A stretch of 30,590 nt of DNA, taken from Kiritimatiellia bacterium (GTDB taxonomy: Bacteria > Verrucomicrobiota > Kiritimatiellia > RFP12 > UBA1067). This document shows, one piece after another, positions 22,120-29,567 of this stretch. Numbering within the stretch: position 1 is the stretch's first letter; every line of letters starts with the position of its first letter. Location: contig JAFVZE010000341.1 in assembly GCA_017508315.1 (NCBI GenBank), forward strand, positions 1 through 30,590, given 5' to 3'. The notes beneath the pieces were generated by a model that ran no database searches, was not told the origin of the DNA, and was given only the letters and a program-made list of their open reading frames with translations. The position numbers were made by a program, and so were the translations under genes.

Positions 22120-24579
22120 TTACAGACTGCGCGGCAGTTCCTCGAGCACGTAGCATTCGATGACGTCGCCGACCTGGAACGACTCGTATCCGGCAAAGCA
22201 GACGCCGCACTCCTGCTGGCCGGCAACTTCCTTCACCTCGTCCTTGAAGTGGCGGAGAGTCTGGACCTTGCCGTCCCACACCTGGGACTTGTTGCGCAGA
22301 ATGCGGAACTTCTCCTTGGCGATGAGCGCGCCGTCGAGCATCTGGGAGCCGGCGATCTTGCCGAGTTTGCCGATGTCGTAGATGGCCTTGATCTCCGCAT
22401 GCCCCTTGACGACTTCCTTGTACTCCGGCGGCAGCAGATCGAGCATCGACTGTTTGACGTGGTCCAGAAGTTCGTAGATGATGCGGAAGGAATTGATGCG
22501 CACTCCGTCATGGCGGGCCTGCTGCTGGACGCCGGCGTCGTTGCCGATGTCGAACCCGACGACGATCGCCTTGCCGGCCGCGGCGGTCTTGATGTCGTTG
22601 AGCGAGACGTTGCCCGTTCCGGTGCTGATGACGTTAAGCCCTACCTTTTCGGACTTGATTCCGCGCAGCGCCTCGACGATCGCCTCGAGCGAGCCTTGGG
22701 TGTCGGACTTGACGACGACGTTCAGTTCGCGCTGACCCTCGGCGGCCATGCGCGACATGAGCGCGTCGAGCGTAGCCGCCTTGTTGGTGGACAGCTCGTG
22801 CTCCTTCTTCTCCTGCGCGGTCTGCTCGGCGAGAGTGCGCGCGCGCTTTTCATCGAGCATCACTCTGAATTCGGCGCCCGCGTCCGGCACGCCGGAAAGT
22901 CCGGTGCACTTGACGGGAGTCGAAGGATCCGCCTCTTTGATGCGGCGGCCGTGGTCGTCGATGAGCGCGCGCACTTTGCCGAAATGCTCGCCGATAAGAA
23001 TGGCATCGCCCACCTTGAGCGTTCCGCCGGTCACGAGCAGCGTAGCGCACGGACCGAGTCCCTGCTGGAGTTCGGATTCGATCACGTAACCGTTGGCGCG
23101 GCGATTGGGATTCGCCGCCAGTTCCAGAACTTCCGCCTGGACGAGGATGTTCTCAAGCAGGCTGTCCACGCCTTCGCCCGAAACGCCGGAGACGGGGCAG
23201 CAGATGATGTCTCCGCCCCAGTCCTCCGGGGTAAGTCCGGCCTTCTGAAGCTGCTGTTTGACGCGGTCGACGTTGGCCGTCGGCTTGTCGCATTTGGTTA
23301 TCGCCACCATCATCTGCACGCCGGTCTGACGCGCGACGCGGATGCACTCCTCGGTCTGCGGCATAATGCCGTCGTCGGCGGCGATGATGATGACCGCGAT
23401 GTCGGTGAGCTGGGCGCCGCGCGCGCGCATCGCGCTGAACGCCGCGTGGCCGGGAGTGTCGAGAAAGGTGATCTTCTTGCCCGCTATCTCCACCTGATAG
23501 GCGCTGATCTGCTGGGTGATGCCGCCCGCTTCTCCGGCGGCGACGTGCTCCTGGCGGATCCAGTCCATGAGCGTGGTCTTGCCGTGGTCGACGTGTCCGA
23601 GGAACGTCACCACCGGCGCCCTCGGCTTGAGCGTCTCGGGAGCGTCCTCCGGAATGAGATCGTCGGCGTCAATCGCCTTCAATACCGGCTTGGCCGCGGA
23701 CTTGTCGCGGGCGTGCTCGACCGTAACCTTGAAACCGTACTTCTCCGCAACCTTCGTGGCGATGTCCGGTTCGACGCGCTGATTGATGGAAGCGAGAATC
23801 TTCAGCCCCATCAAATCGGCGATCAGGCGGTTGGGTTTGATATTGAGTTTGGCGGCGAGATCCTTGACCACGACCGCGCCGCGGATCGAGATCTCCTTCG
23901 CCTCCTCGTTGACGGAAATGCGGCTTCCCTGCTGCGGAACCTGCGGAGCGACGCGGGGAACCTTCTTGTCGAAACTCTTCTGGCCCTCGCGCCCCTTCTT
24001 GCCCTTGCGCGTACCGCGCTCGTCGTCTTCGTAATCGACGCTCTTGGGCGGTTTCGGCTTCGGCGGCGCCGCTACGGAAATGGTGATCGCCGCCGCGGGC
24101 TTGGCGTGCTGAAGCGGCTTGAACCCGGCGGCGGTAAGCCCGGTCTTCGCGGCGGAAATGGCCGGCAGCGGTTTCGGCTTGTGCCCGGGAGCCATACGGA
24201 TCGCCGGCTTGGCGGCCGCCACTCCCGCGTCCGGCTTAACCTCGGCGGCGGGCTTTGCCGGCGCCGCCTTTTCCGCGGAGAACACCGGCGCCTTCGATCC
24301 CTCGGCCGCGGCCTTGGCGACGGCAAGATGACGCTCGAGCGCCTCTTTCTCGCCGGCAGCGCTTTCCTTGCGGATGGCGCCGGCGCGTTCAAGCTTGGCT
24401 TTGCGTCTGGCGGCGCTGCGCGCGGCGTCTACCCCTGCGAGCGTAGCGCGCAGACGACTCGCCTCTTCGCCCGAAATCGAGCTGATGGCGCTTGACGCGC
24501 CGACCCCGGCCGATCCGGCGGCCGCAAGCACATCGGCGCTTGAAACTCCGGCCTCTTTCGCTAATTCGTAAATTCTCAT
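22120..24579 (-). CDS. infB: translation initiation factor IF-2
   Basis: GTPase that brings initiator tRNA to the 30S subunit and promotes subunit joining. The 819-residue protein has an N-terminal IF2N motif (MRIYELAKEAGVSSADVL). A long Ala/Lys/Pro-rich variable region follows to about 215, then a second IF2N-type domain around 225-290. The G domain starts about 320: G1 GHVDHGKTT (328-336), G2 GGITQ (352-356), G3 DTPGHAAF (374-381). G4 is TKCD (428-431) instead of the usual NKxD, and the G5 loop reads VSGVSG instead of a VSAK-type sequence. Domains II-IV follow with the typical GTG.GNVS.NDI and ECG end. The start has GGGAGG upstream and lies 18 bases behind nusA. Confidence 0.96.
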   Translation of the reverse strand: MRIYELAKEAGVSSADVLAAAGSAGVGASSAISSISGEEASRLRATLAGVDAARSAARRKAKLERAGAIRKESAAGEKEALERHLAVAKAAAEGSKAPVFSAEKAAPAKPAAEVKPDAGVAAAKPAIRMAPGHKPKPLPAISAAKTGLTAAGFKPLQHAKPAAAITISVAAPPKPKPPKSVDYEDDERGTRKGKKGREGQKSFDKKVPRVAPQVPQQGSRISVNEEAKEISIRGAVVVKDLAAKLNIKPNRLIADLMGLKILASINQRVEPDIATKVAEKYGFKVTVEHARDKSAAKPVLKAIDADDLIPEDAPETLKPRAPVVTFLGHVDHGKTTLMDWIRQEHVAAGEAGGITQQISAYQVEIAGKKITFLDTPGHAAFSAMRARGAQLTDIAVIIIAADDGIMPQTEECIRVARQTGVQMMVAITKCDKPTANVDRVKQQLQKAGLTPEDWGGDIICCPVSGVSGEGVDSLLENILVQAEVLELAANPNRRANGYVIESELQQGLGPCATLLVTGGTLKVGDAILIGEHFGKVRALIDDHGRRIKEADPSTPVKCTGLSGVPDAGAEFRVMLDEKRARTLAEQTAQEKKEHELSTNKAATLDALMSRMAAEGQRELNVVVKSDTQGSLEAIVEALRGIKSEKVGLNVISTGTGNVSLNDIKTAAAGKAIVVGFDIGNDAGVQQQARHDGVRINSFRIIYELLDHVKQSMLDLLPPEYKEVVKGHAEIKAIYDIGKLGKIAGSQMLDGALIAKEKFRILRNKSQVWDGKVQTLRHFKDEVKEVAGQQECGVCFAGYESFQVGDVIECYVLEELPRSL

Positions 24580-24597
24580 ATTCCGGAAACCTCCCTG

Positions 24598-25878
24598 TTA
24601 TTCGCCGTCTCCCGCGGAGGTGAGACTGGCGACCGCCTTCGCCGCGGCATACACTCCCTTGGCCGTGATTTCATCAAGGCCGGTCGCGGCGATGAAGCTC
24701 GCTTCGTCCTCTTCGACGATACCCTCGACCGAAAGGTAGCCGGCATCCGCCATCTGGGTCGCGACGGAGGTGGATACGCTGAACATTTCGGCAAGTTCCT
24801 TGATGGCCTCGGCCTTCTGGTCTTCGAAGGAGGCGGTGGCCATGGACTTCTTGACCTCTACGTGCCAACCGGTGAGTTTGGTGGCGAGACGGACGTTCTG
24901 TCCGCGCTTGCCGATGGCGAGCGAATACTGATCGGCGGCGGCGAGCACGTGAACCGTGTTCGGAGCGACGGGATCGACCTCGATCGATTCGAGACGGGCC
25001 GGAGCGAGCGCCTGGGCGACATACTGGCGGATGTCCTCGTTCCAGCGGACGATGTCTATCTTCTCGCCGGCGAGCTCGTTGACGATGGAGCGGACGCGGC
25101 TGCCGCGCTGTCCCACGCAGGCGCCGACGGGATCGACGTTTTCGTTGGCGGTGCGCACGGAGATTTTGGCGCGGAAGCCGGGATCGCGGCTTACGCCCAT
25201 GATCTCGACGACTCCGTCGGCGATCTCGCTGACCTCAAGCCGGAAAAGCGCCTCGACGAACTTGCCGCTGGCGCGGGAAAGCACCACCGACGGCCCCTTC
25301 TTCGAATCCGATTCGACGCGGAGGATGATGGCGCGGATGGGATCGCCGACCTGATAGTTCTCGGTGGGGATGCGCTCTTTGCCGGGAAGAATCATTTCGG
25401 TCTTGCCGACGGTGACGTAGGTGTCGCGGTTGGAGACGGAACTGACCGTGCCGCTGACGATGTCGCCGATGCGGTCTTTGTATTCGGAAAAGGTGTTGGT
25501 GCGCTCGGCGTCGCGGATCTTCTGCATGATCATCTGCCGGGAAGTCTGCGCGGCGATGCGCCCGAGTTTGGAGGCCGGCATCTCGATTTCGATGGTCTGG
25601 CCCTCAACGACGGGATTTCCGTGGTTGAAACGCGCGGCGCGGGCGAGAGAAATGAAACCAGGACCGGTTTCCTCGTCGGAGCAGACGAGCGTGTCGTAGA
25701 CGTGCAGGGAGAAATCCTTGCGGTCGATGGCCACGCGCAGATCGTTCGTCACATCGCGGTTCTTGTGCGCCGCCTGGCTTATCGCCTGCTCGATCGCCGT
25801 AAGGACGATTTCCCGGCTTACACCACGCTCGCTTTCGATGTGCTGCACGACCGCCAACAACTGGTTGTTCATAGCCAT
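24598..25878 (-). CDS. nusA: transcription termination/antitermination factor NusA
   Basis: RNA-polymerase-binding factor controlling pausing, termination and antitermination. The 426-residue protein has the N-terminal polymerase-binding domain (1-130), an S1 domain (about 136-201), KH1 with DPVGACVGQRGSRV (249-262) and KH2 with AIGKRGQNVRLA (321-332). One C-terminal helical repeat is rich in Ala and acidic residues (about 352-426). The start at 25878 (MAMNNQLL) has AAGGAG nine bases upstream; the longer in-frame start at 25932 lies nearer the promoter and lacks homology. A promoter stands about 80 bases upstream. RimP, normally just before nusA, is not here: a divergent nth gene takes that place. 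Confidence 0.95.
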   Translation of the reverse strand: MAMNNQLLAVVQHIESERGVSREIVLTAIEQAISQAAHKNRDVTNDLRVAIDRKDFSLHVYDTLVCSDEETGPGFISLARAARFNHGNPVVEGQTIEIEMPASKLGRIAAQTSRQMIMQKIRDAERTNTFSEYKDRIGDIVSGTVSSVSNRDTYVTVGKTEMILPGKERIPTENYQVGDPIRAIILRVESDSKKGPSVVLSRASGKFVEALFRLEVSEIADGVVEIMGVSRDPGFRAKISVRTANENVDPVGACVGQRGSRVRSIVNELAGEKIDIVRWNEDIRQYVAQALAPARLESIEVDPVAPNTVHVLAAADQYSLAIGKRGQNVRLATKLTGWHVEVKKSMATASFEDQKAEAIKELAEMFSVSTSVATQMADAGYLSVEGIVEEDEASFIAATGLDEITAKGVYAAAKAVASLTSAGDGE

Positions 25879-25955
25879 CTTTGTCTGCTCCTTTTTGTCA
25901 AAAACCAAAACAAGACCCGCGGACCGACCCACCCGGATCGCCGAAAGTCGCGGAA

Positions 25956-25985
25956 ATTATACCAAAAAAGTCTCCGTCGCGACAA
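25956..25985 (-). promoter_or_regulatory. extended -10 promoter of nusA-infB-argS
   Basis: Minus strand: TTGTCG (25985-25980), 18-base spacer ending in TTTTTTGG, then TATAAT (25961-25956). The T-tract plus TGG before TATAAT is the same as before dapA. It leaves a leader of about 70 bases before the nusA ATG. Confidence 0.75.
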
Positions 25986-26019
25986 CCCCTATTCCCGGCC
26001 GCACGGACGGAAACGGGAC

Positions 26020-26052
26020 AAAATACGGTTGTGGATCATTTAAAAATACGGT
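26020..26052 (+). repeat. direct repeat AAAATACGGT over the nth promoter
   Basis: AAAATACGGT occurs at 26020-26029 and again at 26043-26052, 23 bases apart start to start, about two helical turns. The first touches the -35 (TTGTGG) and the second runs into the -10 (TAAAAT) of nth. It may be a paired operator for nth. Confidence 0.4.
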
Positions 26053-26057
26053 AAAAT
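26029..26057 (+). promoter_or_regulatory. promoter of nth
   Basis: TTGTGG (26029-26034), a 17-base spacer, then TAAAAT (26052-26057). The -10 ends seven bases (TCCTCCC) before the ATG at 26065, so the message is predicted to be leaderless; no Shine-Dalgarno exists in the correct sense. The -10 lacks the TGn of the others (CGG stands there). Confidence 0.65.
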
Positions 26058-26064
26058 TCCTCCC

Positions 26065-26718
26065 ATGAAGATAAAAGACATTCCGTCGATCGATAAAGCG
26101 CTGAAAAAAGAATTCAAAAACCATCCCGCTCCGATAATCGAACTTATCGAAGCCCAGACAAAGGATCCATTCAAGGTGCTTGTCGGCACGATCCTGAGCG
26201 CAAGAACCAAGGATGCCTGCACCGCTGGCGCCGTGCGCAGGCTTTTCGCATCCGGCGGCGGCACCCCCGAAGGGCTTGAATCGCTCCCGGTCGAAGAGAT
26301 TGAACGCCTCATCTATCCCGTCGGCTTCTTTCGCGCCAAAGCGCGGCACCTGAAAGCGCTTCCCCGGGTCTTGCGCGAAAAATTCGACGGCGTGCTGCCG
26401 AATACGGTCGAAAAACTCTGCCTTCTGCCGGGCGTAGGACGCAAGACCGCCAATCTGACGGTGGCGGTCGGTTTCAATCTTCCCGCCATCTGCGTCGACG
26501 TCCACGTCCACCGCATCTGCAACTGGCTGAAACTCATAAAGACGAAAACCCCGCTTGAGAGCGAAATGGCGCTGAGAAAAATCCTTCCCGTCAAATACTG
26601 GAAGACGTGGAACAGTCACCTTGTGAGTTTCGGCCAGACGCGATGCAACCCCGTACGCCCGAAATGCGTCGGCTGCCCCATCGCCGAATTCTGCGAAAGT
26701 CCGAAGAAGCGCGCCTAA
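26065..26718 (+). CDS. nth: endonuclease III-type DNA glycosylase/AP lyase
   Basis: Base-excision repair enzyme removing oxidised pyrimidines. The 217-residue protein has the helix-hairpin-helix LPGVGRKTANL (121-131) with catalytic Lys127, VDVHVHRI with catalytic Asp145, and the iron-sulfur ligands Cys194, Cys201, Cys204 and Cys210 (C-x6-C-x2-C-x5-C). All key residues are present. The ATG at 26065 lies seven bases after a -10 hexamer, so a leaderless message is likely. The gene is divergent from nusA. Its stop TAA overlaps the antiparallel stop of proB (shared CTAA, 26715-26718). Confidence 0.95.
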   Translation: MKIKDIPSIDKALKKEFKNHPAPIIELIEAQTKDPFKVLVGTILSARTKDACTAGAVRRLFASGGGTPEGLESLPVEEIERLIYPVGFFRAKARHLKALPRVLREKFDGVLPNTVEKLCLLPGVGRKTANLTVAVGFNLPAICVDVHVHRICNWLKLIKTKTPLESEMALRKILPVKYWKTWNSHLVSFGQTRCNPVRPKCVGCPIAEFCESPKKRA

Positions 26719-27473
26719 AGCGCACTGCCCGGGAAGAATGTTCCGACCGAGCGGCCTTCCAGAACGGCCGGCAGCACCTTTTTGCGTCCGTTGGCGATGT
26801 AAGTGTCAATGCCGCTTGCCACGGCGGCCTTGACCGCTTTCAGTTTGGAATCCATCCCGCCCTTGGAAAGTCTTCCCTTCTCGCCCGCATGCACAAGTTT
26901 CATCGCCTTGCGGAAATTGTCCACGAGCGCGATGCGTCTGCCGCCGGCGTCGAGCAGTCCGTCGACCGTGGTGAGAAGAATGAGCAGATCCGCCTTGACG
27001 AGCTTGGCGATGAGGAAACTGAGCCAGTCGTTGTCGCCGAAAGTAAGCCCTTTAAGCTCATCGTCGGCCACGACGTCGTTCTCGTTCACTACCGGGACTA
27101 TTCCGGCGCGGACGAGGTGTTCAAGCGATTTCTTGACGTTCTGGCTGCGGCGGCGCTCCTCGAAATCGGCATGGGTCAGAAGCACCTGCCCGATCTTGAC
27201 GCCGTAACCGGCGAAAAGTTTTTCGTATTCGTAGATGAAGCGCGCCTGCCCGACCGCCGCGCACATCTGGATGTCGTTGGTGTCGGCTGGACGCGCCTTG
27301 AGTCCCAACGCCTCGATTCCGGCCGCCACCGCTCCGGAAGAGACGAATATGACCTCGTTGCCGGCCTTGCGCAGATCGCACAACTGCGAAACAAGACGAC
27401 GGAGAGCCGGATAATCCGGCCTCCCCGTCTTCCTGGCGATCGCGTGCGTGCCAACCTTGACAACGACGCGCAT
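26715..27473 (-). CDS. proB: glutamate 5-kinase without PUA domain
   Basis: Phosphorylates glutamate in the first step of proline synthesis. The 252-residue protein consists only of the amino acid kinase domain, beginning RVVVKVGTHAI with the phosphate-binding Lys6-Gly8 region and VSSGAVAAG. NENDVV and LTFGDNDWLS form the substrate loop, and GRLSKGGMDSKLKAVKAA follows. The C-terminal PUA domain of the E. coli enzyme (367 residues) is missing, as in some other bacteria. The ATG at 27473 is preferred over the in-frame TTG at 27482, which overlaps the tsf stop; a GGAGC ends ten bases before this ATG inside tsf. proA and proC are not here. It is third in rpsB-tsf-proB. Confidence 0.92.
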   Translation of the reverse strand: MRVVVKVGTHAIARKTGRPDYPALRRLVSQLCDLRKAGNEVIFVSSGAVAAGIEALGLKARPADTNDIQMCAAVGQARFIYEYEKLFAGYGVKIGQVLLTHADFEERRRSQNVKKSLEHLVRAGIVPVVNENDVVADDELKGLTFGDNDWLSFLIAKLVKADLLILLTTVDGLLDAGGRRIALVDNFRKAMKLVHAGEKGRLSKGGMDSKLKAVKAAVASGIDTYIANGRKKVLPAVLEGRSVGTFFPGSAL

Positions 27474-27478
27474 CGGTC

Positions 27479-28324
27479 TCAAGCTCCGAGCTGCATGCGC
27501 ACGAAGCGCTTGACGGTGAGCGTATCGCCGACGTTCTTGGCGACGCCGTCGAGATACTTTTCAACCGTGAGATCGCCGTCGGCGACGTAGTCCTGCTTCA
27601 CGAGACAGATCTGCGTGCAGTACTTCGCCGCCATGCCCTTCTTGATGCCGACGAGCGCCTGTTCGGGAGGAAGCTTGCCCTTCTGCTCCTTGAGCGCGTT
27701 GAGCTTGATCTCAAGTTCCGCGTCGATCTCGGCCTGGGGAACGTCCTCGGGCTTGACATATTTCGGCGCGTTCGCGGCGATCTGCAGGCAGATCATGTGC
27801 GCGGCATCGACGACTTCCTGTTTGGCGGCCGTCTCGGCCTTGCCGCAGACGATCTCGACGAGCACGCCGATCTTGCCGCCCATGTGGATGTAGCCGGAAA
27901 GAACACCGTCACCCTCGAGCGCGTAACGCTCGCTGCGGCGGATCTTCACGTTCTCGCCGGTCTTGGTGAGGAGCATCTTGTAGTCGTCGTTGAGCGTGGC
28001 TTCGATGTCCTTGCCCTCGAGCGCGACCTTGGCCGCGTCGTCGACGAACTTGATGAAAGCCTCGGTCTTGGCGACGAAGTCGGTTTCGCAGTTGACTTCG
28101 GCAAGCGCCATCGACTTCTTGTCGGCGGCTTCGGCGAGGGCGACGATACCCTGCTTGGACTCCTTGTCGACGCGCTTGGCGGCGACGGCGAGACCTTTCT
28201 CGCGAAGGTATTTGATAGCCTCTTCCATGTTGCCGTCGGTGGCGGCGAGCGCCTCCTTGCACGCGCCCATTCCGGCGGCGGTGGCTTCGCGGAGTTCCTT
28301 GATCTGCTGGATTGTAATAGCCAT
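27479..28324 (-). CDS. tsf: elongation factor Ts
   Basis: Nucleotide-exchange factor for EF-Tu. The 281-residue protein has an N-terminal UBA-like domain (1-45, IKELREATAAGMGACKEAL) and the EF-Tu-contact motif CETDFVAK with TDFVA at 81-85. Two core subdomains follow, including the HMGGKIGVLVEI block. The length is typical. AGGAAAGG lies upstream of the ATG at 28324. It is 33 bases downstream of rpsB, the classic order, and is followed by proB. Confidence 0.96.
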   Translation of the reverse strand: MAITIQQIKELREATAAGMGACKEALAATDGNMEEAIKYLREKGLAVAAKRVDKESKQGIVALAEAADKKSMALAEVNCETDFVAKTEAFIKFVDDAAKVALEGKDIEATLNDDYKMLLTKTGENVKIRRSERYALEGDGVLSGYIHMGGKIGVLVEIVCGKAETAAKQEVVDAAHMICLQIAANAPKYVKPEDVPQAEIDAELEIKLNALKEQKGKLPPEQALVGIKKGMAAKYCTQICLVKQDYVADGDLTVEKYLDGVAKNVGDTLTVKRFVRMQLGA

Positions 28325-28357
28325 TTTTCTAAACCTTTCCTGTTATCGTGCTACCTC

Positions 28358-29377
28358 TTACTCGGCGGCGGGAGCAGCCTCGACCGCGGGAGCCGCTTCG
28401 GCGACCGCGGCGGCGGCTTCGGCCTCGGCGACCTTGGCCTGACGCTTGGCGGCGAGATCGGCCTTGGCCTTGGTCTCGGCGGCTTCCTTGGCGGCGCGGG
28501 CGGCGGCCTTCACGCTGGCGGCGACACCGCCCTTCTTGGCGGCGGCCTTGCGGGCGCCGGGTTTGGCGGCGGCCTTGGCCTTGCGCTCGGCGCGGGCGGC
28601 CTTCTCGGAAGCGTCGCGCTGGGCGCGCTCGGCCTCGCGCTTGCGGCTTTCTTCGGCGGCCTTGGCGCCGTACTCGTCGTTGGCGGTCTTGACGACCTTG
28701 GCCAGCGCGTTCAAAATGAGTTCGATTCCGCGCACGGAGTCGTCGTTGCCGGGAATCACGTAGTCGATCGGCTCGGGGTCGGCGTTGGTGTCGACGATGG
28801 CGACGACCGGAATGCGCAGACGGACGGCCTCCTTGACGGCGTTGGCTTCCTTGACGCAGTCGACGATGACGACGGCGCCGGGCTGCTCGTTCATGTCGGC
28901 GATGCCCGTGAGGTTGGTTTCAAGCTTGGTAAGCTCGCGGCGGAGCATGGAAGCCTCCTGCTTGTGCTCGGAAAGCTCGCCGCCGTTGGCCTTGGCCGTG
29001 GCCTGAAGCTGGCGCATACGCTTGACGGAGGAACGGATCGTCTTGGCGTTGGTGAGCGTACCGCCGAGCCAGCGCTCGGTCACGTAGAACTGATCGACGG
29101 AGACGGCCGTATCCTTGACGAGTTCGGCGGCCTGCTTCTTGGTGGCGACGAAAAGGATCTTCTTGCCGCCGAGAACGGTCTGGCGGAGGAACTCGGCCGC
29201 TTCGTCGAGAAGCTGGACGGACTGGGTGAGATCGATGATGTGGATGCCGTTGCGCTTGTCGAAGATGTAACCTTTCATCCTCGGGTTCCAGCGCTTGGTC
29301 TGGTGGCCGAAGTGAAGGCCCGCGTCGAACATGTCTTTGAGAGTTACGCCGGTAAGGGCGGAGGTAGGCATTTCCAT
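28358..29377 (-). CDS. rpsB: 30S ribosomal protein S2 with long Ala/Lys-rich C-terminal tail
   Basis: Small-subunit protein. The core (about 1-235) shows DAGLHFGHQTKRWNPRMKGYIF (given by its ends), LFVATKKQA, ERWLGGTLTN and VDTNADPEPIDYVIPGNDDSVR, all typical. S2 is normally 230-260 residues, but this one has 339. The last roughly 95 residues are almost only Ala, Lys, Glu, Arg and Val: a basic part (AAKPGARKAAAKKGG) precedes an Ala/Glu end (EAAPAVEAAPAAE). The tail is probably disordered or helical. The start at 29377 has AAAGGA nearby; an in-frame ATG two codons on is possible. The promoter and a structured leader lie upstream. Confidence 0.95.
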   Translation of the reverse strand: MEMPTSALTGVTLKDMFDAGLHFGHQTKRWNPRMKGYIFDKRNGIHIIDLTQSVQLLDEAAEFLRQTVLGGKKILFVATKKQAAELVKDTAVSVDQFYVTERWLGGTLTNAKTIRSSVKRMRQLQATAKANGGELSEHKQEASMLRRELTKLETNLTGIADMNEQPGAVVIVDCVKEANAVKEAVRLRIPVVAIVDTNADPEPIDYVIPGNDDSVRGIELILNALAKVVKTANDEYGAKAAEESRKREAERAQRDASEKAARAERKAKAAAKPGARKAAAKKGGVAASVKAAARAAKEAAETKAKADLAAKRQAKVAEAEAAAAVAEAAPAVEAAPAAE

Positions 29378-29418
29378 AGTTTTTTCCTTTCGATTTTAAG
29401 GTCAATCAATCCGCTTTG

Positions 29419-29440
29419 TCCGGGAATGGAACGCCCCGGA
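29419..29440 (-). ncRNA. hairpin 2 of the rpsB leader
   Basis: TCCGGG and CCCGGA form a perfect six-base stem around a ten-base loop, roughly 42 bases before the rpsB start. It lies within the predicted mRNA leader and could take part in S2 autoregulation. It has no T-tract, so it is not a terminator. Confidence 0.45.
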
Positions 29441-29455
29441 TCATTCGCTTCAACC

Positions 29456-29470
29456 CGCCCACCGTGGGCG
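29456..29470 (-). ncRNA. hairpin 1 of the rpsB leader
   Basis: CGCCCAC and GTGGGCG are perfect complements with one base between, in practice a six-base stem with a 3-base loop. It lies close to the predicted transcription start of the rpsB message. Together with the second hairpin it makes the leader highly structured. Confidence 0.45.
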
Positions 29471-29481
29471 AATTGGCGGAG

Positions 29482-29511
29482 AGTATATCAAAAACAGTCT
29501 GCTTAATGCAA
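29482..29511 (-). promoter_or_regulatory. promoter of rpsB-tsf-proB
   Basis: Minus strand: TTGCAT (29511-29506), an 18-base spacer ending in TTTTTGA, then TATACT (29487-29482). TGA before the hexamer is a TGn extended -10. The leader before rpsB is about 98 bases. Confidence 0.7.
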
Positions 29512-29567
29512 GAACGATTCCCATAATTTCGAAATTCACGGACGAGATTTGCTCCTGCATTTTGGGA

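Noticed and set aside
20782..24495. Very long plus-strand open frame (over 1200 codons) opposite argS and infB
   Set aside because: The complementary strand holds ArgS and IF-2 with all motifs; the translation is low-complexity Asp/Arg/Leu/Val-rich with no recognisable domain. It is a codon-usage shadow.
27480..27482. TTG as start of proB
   Set aside because: The ATG at 27473 gives the family N-terminus with a GGAGC behind it.
27797..29506. Plus-strand open frame rich in Gly and Leu opposite tsf and rpsB
   Set aside because: The Gly/Leu runs are the antisense of the Ala-rich tail of S2.
29525..29536. Perfect palindrome AATTTCGAAATT near the glycoside hydrolase end
   Set aside because: Short, AT-rich, no T-run after it and no repeat of it elsewhere noted; likely chance.
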